From: Anaerolineaceae bacterium UBA6105 | GTDB taxonomy: Bacteria > Chloroflexota > Anaerolineae > Anaerolineales > Anaerolineaceae | NCBI GenBank assembly: GCA_002423495.1 | Contig: DIWN01000054.1 | Span: 1 to 51,007 of the forward strand | Length of the DNA: 51,007 bases | Direction of reading: 5' to 3' | Shown here: one piece after another, positions 42,616-48,906 of the stretch | How the letters are laid out: each line of letters starts with the position of its first letter | Position numbering within the stretch: the first letter of the stretch is position 1 | The notes under the pieces: generated by a model | What the model saw: only the letters and a program-made list of their open reading frames with translations | Told to the model about the DNA's origin: nothing | Database searches by the model: none | Made by a program: the position numbers and the translations under genes

Positions 42616-42984
42616 TTACCACTTTGGTTCTTCAGTAATCTGATAGGTTGTACCGCAGCTGTGGCATTGCACGGTCACAGCCCCATTGACGAGTTTCATA
42701 TCGTCCGGAGCAAGAGGCGCGCCACAGGATTGGCACTTGATCGTATCCATCTGTACGTTGCCTGGAAGGTCGACATTATAGGTCACGTTTTGGACTGTCT
42801 GTTTTGATGCGGCTGCCAGGCGAACGCCTGCAAAGATCAAGACGAATCCCAAAACAAGCCCAATGATCCCATAAATGATCCAGGAAGGGGAACCTCCTTC
42901 ACCACCTGCTCCCAGCAGAAGCAAAAAGGAAAAAACGATGAAGATTGCTGCAAGAATATAGGAAATTACGCTGCCAGCTTTCAT
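42616..42984 (-). CDS. Two-helix membrane protein with C-terminal zinc ribbon
   Basis: 122-aa protein. Two helices (VISYILAAIFIVFSFLLLLGAG and IIYGIIGLVLGFVLIFAGV) and a polar C-terminus with a zinc ribbon, C-QSC-GAPL and C-HSC-GTTY. Hairpin topology puts the ribbon on the cytoplasmic side or outside depending on the N-terminus; I favour cytoplasm. First gene of the operon. No known role; it may recruit or hold a partner of the tail system. GGAG precedes the ATG. Confidence 0.7.
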   Translation of the reverse strand: MKAGSVISYILAAIFIVFSFLLLLGAGGEGGSPSWIIYGIIGLVLGFVLIFAGVRLAAASKQTVQNVTYNVDLPGNVQMDTIKCQSCGAPLAPDDMKLVNGAVTVQCHSCGTTYQITEEPKW

Positions 42985-43064
42985 AGGAACTCCTTAACTA
43001 TTAGTTTTGTAATCAGCATAACACGATGCATCCGACGAAACCCTATATAATATGTTGAACACTA

Positions 43065-43078
43065 TGATGATATCATCA
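43065..43078. promoter_or_regulatory. 14-bp palindrome in the rex / Cys-tail operon divergent gap
   Basis: TGATGATATCATCA is a perfect palindrome. It lies between the two divergent starts (42984 and 43127), near TATAAT at 43046-43051 and TATAGT at 43101-43106. It could be an operator for one or both genes. It does not match the classical Rex site TTGTGAA-N4-TTCACAA. Confidence 0.4.
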
Positions 43079-43126
43079 AAGAAGTTATCTGTACTTCTAT
43101 TATAGTAAATTTTGGTTAAGGGTACT

Positions 43127-43744
43127 ATGGAAAAAACATCAATTCCGAAAGTTGTAATCGCAAGACTGCCTGTCTATATTCAGAAACTCAACCAACTCAT
43201 GCGTGAAGGGCGCGAAAGCGTGTCGTCGCAGGAAATGGCTGAATACCTGGGTGTGACCTCTGCTCAAATTCGCAAAGACCTGTCCTTTTTTGGCGGCTTC
43301 GGAAAAAAGGGCGTAGGCTATGATGTGATTAACCTGCTCGAGTCGTTAAGAAGCATCCTGAATCTGAATCAAATCTGGGAAGTCGTGTTGGTTGGCGTCG
43401 GCAAACTAGGGCAGGCACTATTAAGTTACCAGGGGTTTTCGAGAAAAGGTTTTGAAATTGTAATGGCCTTTGATAATGATCCCAATATCATTGGGCAGAC
43501 AATCGCGGGTGTAAAAGTGCGGGATGTTTCTGAAATGCAAAACCTTACCTGCCCACGGAACATTCCAATTGCCATCCTGACCGTGCCAGCTGGCAACGCC
43601 CAGGAAATGGCGGACCAATTGATCCATTGTGGTGTAAAGGCGATTCTTAACTACGCGCCGGTGACGCTAAAAGTGCCAGAAGGCATCAGGCTGGCCAACA
43701 TAGATCCGGTGTTGAGCCTGCAGACATTCACTTATTATTTGTAA
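43127..43744 (+). CDS. rex: Redox-sensing transcriptional repressor Rex
   Basis: 205-aa Rex. N-terminal winged helix (SVSSQEMAEYLGVTSAQIRKDLSFFGGFGKKGVGYDV) and C-terminal Rossmann domain with VVLVGVGKLGQALLSY that binds NADH/NAD+. Rex represses fermentation and respiration genes when NADH is low and leaves DNA when NADH is high. ATG 43127 gives the family start; TTG 43112 adds five residues. It is divergent from the Cys-tail operon and convergent with the MreB-like gene. Confidence 0.95.
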   Translation: MEKTSIPKVVIARLPVYIQKLNQLMREGRESVSSQEMAEYLGVTSAQIRKDLSFFGGFGKKGVGYDVINLLESLRSILNLNQIWEVVLVGVGKLGQALLSYQGFSRKGFEIVMAFDNDPNIIGQTIAGVKVRDVSEMQNLTCPRNIPIAILTVPAGNAQEMADQLIHCGVKAILNYAPVTLKVPEGIRLANIDPVLSLQTFTYYL

Positions 43745-43753
43745 GATCCGGGA

Positions 43754-44755
43754 TTAACGCCCCTGGTTGCGAAGAATCACCTCGAGAATTGAAAAAGCTT
43801 TGGCTGTTCCCTCTACTGTGCAGGTAACGGGGTTTTCGACCACGTAAGCAGGGATGCCAAGGGCAACCGTCAGGTACTTATCCAAACCTTTCAAGAGTGA
43901 GGTGCCGCCACAGAGTGCCACACCGCGATCGATGATGTCGGAGATCAATTCAGGCGGTGTTTTTTCGAGAACCCGGCGGATAGCCGAGACGATATCCTCC
44001 AGGGGAGGTTGCAAGGCTTCGACGATCTCGTTGGTGGAAAGACTGGCGGGTTTGGGGAGCCCGGAAACCTGGTCCTGACCCTGGATTTCCATTGTCTTTT
44101 CTTCCTGGGTGGGGGTGGCCGCGCCAATATTTAGCTTTAATTGCTCAGCAGTTGGCTGACCAATGATCAGACCAAACTTTTTCCTGACGTAGGTGATGAT
44201 GGCTTCATCCAGTTTTAAGCCGGCGGTGCGGTTGGCTTCAGCACTGACTATGCCGGTCATTGAGATGACTGCCGCCTGCGTGGTGCCGGCGCCAAGACAA
44301 ATGATCATATTGCCGGTGGGGGTGTTGATGGGCAGGTCCACGCCGAGAGCGGCAGCCAGCGGCTGAGGGATGATGTTCACCTCGCGACCGCCAGCACCCA
44401 AACCAGCCTCTACTACCGCGCGCTTTTCGACGCTGGTAACGCCGTATGGTGATGAGATTAGCAGGCGGGGTTTGAAGAACAGGGTCGGTCCGGTGACTTT
44501 TTTGATCATCTCACGCAGGAAGATCTCGGTTAATTCATATTCCGCAATGACGCCGTGGCGAAGGGGACGGATAACCTCGATCGATTCAGGCACACGCCCC
44601 ATCATGCCAAGGGCGGTGGTGCCGTATTCGACAAGCTTCATTTCGTCTACGATAATCGCCACAACAGTCGGTTCTTGCTGAAGGATCTGATTCCCTTCCG
44701 CGATCTGCGTGTTGAATGTGCCGAGGTCAATGCCTAATTCCCTTGAAAGTCCCAT
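43754..44755 (-). CDS. MreB-like actin homologue with altered catalytic residues
   Basis: 333-aa actin-fold protein close to MreB: GIDLGTFNTQIA, IRPLRHGVIAEYELTEIFLR, SSPYGVTSVEKRAVVEAGLGAG, EKTPPELISDIIDRGVALCGGTSLLKGLDKYL, PVTCTVEGTAKAF. But the ATPase loops differ. Typical MreB has EEPMAAAIG, here IIPQPLAAALG (about 128-138); typical VVDIGGGTTEVAV is IICLGAGTTQAAV (about 151-163). The catalytic Glu and the phosphate-site Asp are therefore replaced, so weak or no ATP hydrolysis is predicted. No mreC or mreD follows. It may be a regulatory or static filament. Confidence 0.85.
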   Translation of the reverse strand: MGLSRELGIDLGTFNTQIAEGNQILQQEPTVVAIIVDEMKLVEYGTTALGMMGRVPESIEVIRPLRHGVIAEYELTEIFLREMIKKVTGPTLFFKPRLLISSPYGVTSVEKRAVVEAGLGAGGREVNIIPQPLAAALGVDLPINTPTGNMIICLGAGTTQAAVISMTGIVSAEANRTAGLKLDEAIITYVRKKFGLIIGQPTAEQLKLNIGAATPTQEEKTMEIQGQDQVSGLPKPASLSTNEIVEALQPPLEDIVSAIRRVLEKTPPELISDIIDRGVALCGGTSLLKGLDKYLTVALGIPAYVVENPVTCTVEGTAKAFSILEVILRNQGR

Positions 44756-44823
44756 GTTTTATCCATTTAGTTAATGATTTCTAAAAATAAATTTTACCAT
44801 CTCTATGATTGGAAAAGATAAGC

Positions 44824-45402
44824 CTAGAAATGGTCAAAATACTGCAAGGCGACGCGAAGTTTTGCTTCAACGTCATCCGGTGTGTCTTTGGGAATGGTTT
44901 GCAGTGCAGTCTGAGCCTCCACAACGCTGTAACCAAGCGAAATCAGGGCATCGACCACGGCATCATCTACATCTGTGATGCTGCGGATAGCCAGTCCGTC
45001 GCTATCGGGCAGTTTCCCTTGCATTTGGATGATGATTTTTTGGGCAGTCTTCTTACCAATGCCGGGAACACGGCTGAAATAATCCGGTTTTTCACTCAGG
45101 ATGGCAGAACGGATGTTATCGATTGAAAGGCTCGAAAGGATTGACAGCGATAGTTTTGGACCCACACCGCCAACTGCCAGGAACTCAAGGAATAAATGTT
45201 TTTCTTCAAGGCTGCTAAAACCGAAAAGCGAAATGTTATCTTCGCGAACGAGCATGTAGGTGTAAAGATAAATTAAATCCCCTTTTTCGGTATCAGAAAG
45301 AAACGATTTGGGAATAAAAACCTCGATACCAAGACCGTTGATGTCGATTATGACAGTTTCTTTGGTCAGTTGAACTACTTTGCCGGAAATTGAAGCGATC
45401 AT
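44824..45402 (-). CDS. ruvA: Holliday junction helicase subunit RuvA
   Basis: 192-aa RuvA, the tetramer that binds four-way DNA junctions and directs RuvB. It starts MIASISGKVVQLT, has the L-F-G-F block (NISLFGFSSLEEKHLF), LAVGGVGPKLSLSILS and VPGIGKKTAQKIIIQM (helix-hairpin-helix pair), and a C-terminal domain (DDAVVDALISLGYSVVEAQTAL) for RuvB contact. ATG overlaps the stop of the methyltransferase gene by 4 bases. ruvB is not here. Confidence 0.95.
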   Translation of the reverse strand: MIASISGKVVQLTKETVIIDINGLGIEVFIPKSFLSDTEKGDLIYLYTYMLVREDNISLFGFSSLEEKHLFLEFLAVGGVGPKLSLSILSSLSIDNIRSAILSEKPDYFSRVPGIGKKTAQKIIIQMQGKLPDSDGLAIRSITDVDDAVVDALISLGYSVVEAQTALQTIPKDTPDDVEAKLRVALQYFDHF

Positions 45403-46208
45403 GATAGCCTCCGTTGGGCGTGACGGTGTTGATAGATTTGGTAGAGCATAATACCTGCAGCGACAGAGATGTTGAGGGAGTCACAAGCCCCTTCCATGGG
45501 TATGCGCAGCATTTGGGAGCAGAGACTGACATACTGGTTCGAAAGCCCCTGGCGCTCACTGCCCAGCAGCAAGAGAACGGTGGGAGGGAATGTCACCTCA
45601 AAGGCGGAAGCAGTAGCTTTATCGGAAGTACCAATCACCATCAAATCGGTGCTGCGATGCAAAAAAGCCTCAAAATTGCTGAAATCAGCACGATAGTGAG
45701 GTATGGTAAAAATCGAACCCATGGAGGCTTTTACAGCGGCAGGATCGTAGGGGTCGGTGGAATCATCCAGCAGGATCAAGCCGCTGACGCCAACGGCGTC
45801 ACAAGTGCGCAGGATGGTGCCGAGATTGCCGGGGTTCTGGATTGATTCAATGGCAACCCAAAATGAGCCCGATGAGGCGGACGCGGAGTTGATATCTGAC
45901 CAGTTTTGGGAGATAAGTGCCGCAATTCCCTGGGGTTTCTCTTTGCGGGCAAGTTTGGCAAATACCGATGGACTCAATTCCAGGATGGGTATGTTGCGCT
46001 TTCTTGCCAGTTCGACCAGAGAACGACCGTATTCGCTGATGAGCAGCTCGGGGGAGATCAAAAGTTCCTGGATAGTGGCGTTGGAGTCAAAAGCCTGACC
46101 AACAGCTTTGAGCCCTTCTGCCAGGAAACTTCCGCTGGAGCGGCGTTCTTTCGGCTGCTCCAATTTTCGCAGTGCTTTTATGTGGTCATTGGCTGAGCTG
46201 GTTATCAT
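45399..46208 (-). CDS. SpoU/TrmH-family rRNA/tRNA 2'-O-methyltransferase
   Basis: 269-aa SPOUT methyltransferase. N-terminal RNA-binding substrate domain (HIKALRKLEQPKERRSSGSFLAEG) and C-terminal knot: IQNPGNLGTILRTCDAVGVSGLILL, LLLGSERQGLSNQ and IPMEGACDSLNISVAAGIMLYQ, the three SpoU motifs. Methylates a ribose 2'-OH using SAM; target nucleotide not decidable. Same strand as ruvC, 4 bases away, and overlaps ruvA start. Confidence 0.93.
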   Translation of the reverse strand: MITSSANDHIKALRKLEQPKERRSSGSFLAEGLKAVGQAFDSNATIQELLISPELLISEYGRSLVELARKRNIPILELSPSVFAKLARKEKPQGIAALISQNWSDINSASASSGSFWVAIESIQNPGNLGTILRTCDAVGVSGLILLDDSTDPYDPAAVKASMGSIFTIPHYRADFSNFEAFLHRSTDLMVIGTSDKATASAFEVTFPPTVLLLLGSERQGLSNQYVSLCSQMLRIPMEGACDSLNISVAAGIMLYQIYQHRHAQRRLS

Positions 46209-46212
46209 GGGG

Positions 46213-46704
46213 CTATTCCATCATACGGCGCAGATTGAGATGGCTGGCGTGGCAAAGCGCCACGGCAAGCGCGTCCGCAGAATCGTCAGGCTGTGGGATT
46301 TCACTCAGATTTAGTAACATTTTGACCATGATCTGCACCTGCTTTTTACCTGCCCGTCCATTACCTGAGACGGATTGTTTGACCTCGTTAGGTGTGTATT
46401 CGGCGATCGGCAGGCTGTGGCGGGCAAGGCAAAAAGTCGCCACGCCGCGCGCTTCACTAACCGACATTGCGGTTGTGATGTTTCGCTGGAAAAAGAGCTT
46501 TTCCATGGCGGCTTCGGTCGGTTGGTAAGTCTCAATCAGAGTGCTTAGCCTGTCGTAGAGAAAAATCAAACGGCTGGAGGTTGAGCTCACAGCCGTTGAA
46601 TCTATGACTTCGTAGTGAACCAATTCAGGTTCATTGTGCTCGTTGAGGCCGATCAGACCGATACCCGTGCGAGTCAAACCCGGATCGATACCCAAAATCA
46701 GCAT
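46213..46704 (-). CDS. ruvC: Holliday junction resolvase RuvC
   Basis: 163-aa RuvC nuclease. Catalytic acids: ILGIDPGLTRTG (D7), AAMEKLFF (E), and DDSADALAVALCH (D-x2-D). Cuts four-way junctions formed in recombination. It starts 6 bases after yebC and sits in the yebC-ruvC-trmH-ruvA set, the usual neighbourhood. Confidence 0.95.
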   Translation of the reverse strand: MLILGIDPGLTRTGIGLIGLNEHNEPELVHYEVIDSTAVSSTSSRLIFLYDRLSTLIETYQPTEAAMEKLFFQRNITTAMSVSEARGVATFCLARHSLPIAEYTPNEVKQSVSGNGRAGKKQVQIMVKMLLNLSEIPQPDDSADALAVALCHASHLNLRRMME

Positions 46705-46710
46705 TAATGC

Positions 46711-47466
46711 CTAATCTTCCTCCAACCTCTCAAGATCCTCATTGGTGTATTTGAGGTTAGAGTAAACATTCTGCACGTCGTCACTTTCTTCGAGGGCAGA
46801 GATGACTTTCAGAACGGAAAGAGTCTGGTCGGGGTCGAGCTCAACTTCCTGTTTGGGGACCATGCGCAGACCGGCATCTTCGGTGTGGAGCCCGGCATTT
46901 GCCAGACTGTCGTGGATTGCTTTGAAAGTCTCAGCAGGACCGATGATCTCGATGTAACCATCTTCTTCGGTGACATCATCCGCACCAGCTTCGAGAGCAG
47001 CCTCAAAGGCTTTGTCGAAATATTTTCCATCTGATTTCACGGTGTAGATTGCTTTGCGTTCGAATTGCCAGGTGACTGAACCGTTGCTGGCCAGGTCGCC
47101 GCCGCCTTTCGAAAGGATGTGGCGCAGATCAGCAACCGTGCGATTGCGATTTTCGGTGACACACTCAATAACAGCTGAAGCACCCTTGCCGAGATAACCC
47201 TCATAAGTGATCTCAAGCAATTCAGCGCCTTCTTTATCTACACCAGTGCCGCGTTTGATCGCGCGTTCGATGCTATCTTTAGGCATGTTGCTGGCTCTTG
47301 CGCGTTCAATAGCAAGCTCCAGTGAGACGTTCATGGAAGGATCACCGCCGCCGCTACGCGCGGCGAGTGCAATTTCACGGGCAAGCCGGGTGAACATAGC
47401 GCCTTTTTTGGCGTCTGCCGCACCTTTTTTGCGTTTGATTGTGGACCAATGGGAATGTCCTGACAT
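46711..47466 (-). CDS. yebC: YebC/PmpR-family regulator
   Basis: 251-aa YebC family protein. It has MSGHSHWSTIKRKKGAADAKKGAMFTRLAREI, NMPKDSIERAIKRGTG, YEGYLGKGASAVIECVTENRNRTVADLRHILSKGGG, SVTWQFERKA and LEESDDVQNVYSNLKY. Older work calls it a transcription regulator; recent work links the family to translation of proline-rich tracts. First gene of a four-gene set with its own promoter and AAGGAGAA site. Confidence 0.95.
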   Translation of the reverse strand: MSGHSHWSTIKRKKGAADAKKGAMFTRLAREIALAARSGGGDPSMNVSLELAIERARASNMPKDSIERAIKRGTGVDKEGAELLEITYEGYLGKGASAVIECVTENRNRTVADLRHILSKGGGDLASNGSVTWQFERKAIYTVKSDGKYFDKAFEAALEAGADDVTEEDGYIEIIGPAETFKAIHDSLANAGLHTEDAGLRMVPKQEVELDPDQTLSVLKVISALEESDDVQNVYSNLKYTNEDLERLEED

Positions 47467-47506
47467 AAAAATTCTCCTTGAATAAGAATGAAAAACTAAG
47501 CAACTC

Positions 47507-47536
47507 AGTATAACATGAAGTAAGAGCTTCCGTGAA
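47507..47536 (-). promoter_or_regulatory. Promoter of the yebC-ruvC-trmH-ruvA operon
   Basis: On the minus strand TTCACG (47536-47531), 18 bases, TATACT (47512-47507) with TGT in front, an extended -10. The rest of 47537-47682 shows only a 7-bp inverted repeat TTTCGTA/TACGAAA (near 47564-47587). Confidence 0.5.
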
Positions 47537-47682
47537 TACCGTAAGGTGATTAAATCCTACAAATTTCGTAATTTTTCAGATACGAAAATCAGATTATTGA
47601 GCTGGCAGTTTTCGCTTCAGAAATACAATCCCAAAGGGGAATGTATATGAAAAAAGCGTAGAAAGTGCGGATTTACTTATCT

Positions 47683-48906
47683 TTACTGGTCTATCTCAGG
47701 ATTGATTTTCAAAAATTTTGCTTCAAGCCGTGCTTTGCGGTGCATCAGGGCAGGGATAACTGAGTCCTCGGAACAAAGAGATAATGCCTGGTCAGTGCAG
47801 CGTAAGGCGGCATCATTATCGCGCAGCTTGTGTTCAAAATACTTGGCTAACTCAATGAGAGCCTCCATAGAGCCAGTTGTTGCAGCTTCCTGCCATAATT
47901 TGCTTGCTTCTTCCAGGTTTCCTTTGCGCTTTTGAATTCTCGCGCGCAAAAGAAGGCTTTTTTGACGATCCGGTTCTTCAAGTTGCTGGAGGCGTTCGGA
48001 GGAGTAGACCTGGTCAGCCAGTTGTTCACGCTCTAGGGTTTCTAATACGCGTCCAACCGAGAGCAAATCGCCAGGGTCTGTGAAACGGTCATCGGAGGGG
48101 TCTTCAAGGATGGCTGCCAGCCAGCTGAAGAGCGCTGAAAGGCTGAGCACATCAACTTCGTTGTGATAGAAAATGCCCGGCATGTGCGTGGCATCGCCGG
48201 TGAAGAGAAATTCGCGGTAAAAGTCCGGCACCAGGTAACCTGGGATGTCTGCCTGCTCACGCTCGAAACCGAGCACATGGGTCTCGATATTTCCAAGATT
48301 ACACTGACCCAGGCGGGATTTCCAGATGCGGCGGGTGAAATGAAGCAGGTCAAAGTGCGTGGCAGCAGTGAATGGGTTGGAGAGCCGCTGCATGATGTAG
48401 CGCGTATTGATAATGGGCATATCAAATGACTTGCCGTTGTATGTTACGATACCTTCCACTCCCTCAACGAACTCGGATAAAGCAGCCAGCTGGGCAGTCT
48501 CCTCGGCAGGATTGCGGACAAAGAACTGTTCGACCACAAACTGGTTTTCTATGAAGCGGCCTGCACCGATCATGAAGGGCAGGGTACCCGTTCCACCGGA
48601 AAGGCCTGTGGTTTCGGTGTCGAGAAAAACCAGCGATTCGAGTTCAGGAGTGGATGGCGCTTTTGCCCACTGCGCCAACCAGTCATGGGCGGTGAGAGGC
48701 TTGAGGGGCAGATGTCCGTGATGGAGATCCCCAGGGTATGCGTGATTGAGGGAAAAGATTTCGCCGTAAATGGTTTCAAGGTTGCGGCCAGGCACAAGTT
48801 CTTCAAGGGGTTTGGCTTTGCCTGCTTTTTCCGGCATGGGTTGCGAGATGCCCAGCTGGACCCCAAGACGTTTCAGCCTGTCAGAGAGATTGCTCCAATC
48901 ACTCAT
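47683..48906 (-). CDS. mrfB: MrfB/YprB-like DEDD exonuclease with C-terminal repeat domain
   Basis: 407-aa protein. The exonuclease core has VFLDTETTGLSGGTGT (D-x-E), TYNGKSFDMPIINTRY (D), and FYHNEVDVLSLSALFSW (H and D), an RNase H-like DEDD site. A TPR-like C-terminal part (LLSVGRVLETLEREQLADQVY, KGNLEEASKLWQEAA) follows. This matches YprB of Bacillus, now MrfB, which acts with helicase MrfA on mitomycin-type DNA damage. ATG 48906 overlaps the end of the helicase gene by 8 bases. A longer frame to 48999 lies inside the helicase gene and is not used. Confidence 0.85.
   Translation of the reverse strand: MSDWSNLSDRLKRLGVQLGISQPMPEKAGKAKPLEELVPGRNLETIYGEIFSLNHAYPGDLHHGHLPLKPLTAHDWLAQWAKAPSTPELESLVFLDTETTGLSGGTGTLPFMIGAGRFIENQFVVEQFFVRNPAEETAQLAALSEFVEGVEGIVTYNGKSFDMPIINTRYIMQRLSNPFTAATHFDLLHFTRRIWKSRLGQCNLGNIETHVLGFEREQADIPGYLVPDFYREFLFTGDATHMPGIFYHNEVDVLSLSALFSWLAAILEDPSDDRFTDPGDLLSVGRVLETLEREQLADQVYSSERLQQLEEPDRQKSLLLRARIQKRKGNLEEASKLWQEAATTGSMEALIELAKYFEHKLRDNDAALRCTDQALSLCSEDSVIPALMHRKARLEAKFLKINPEIDQ

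Noticed and set aside
43065..43078. Palindrome as a Rex autoregulatory site
   Set aside because: It does not match TTGTGAA-N4-TTCACAA. Kept only as an unassigned palindrome.
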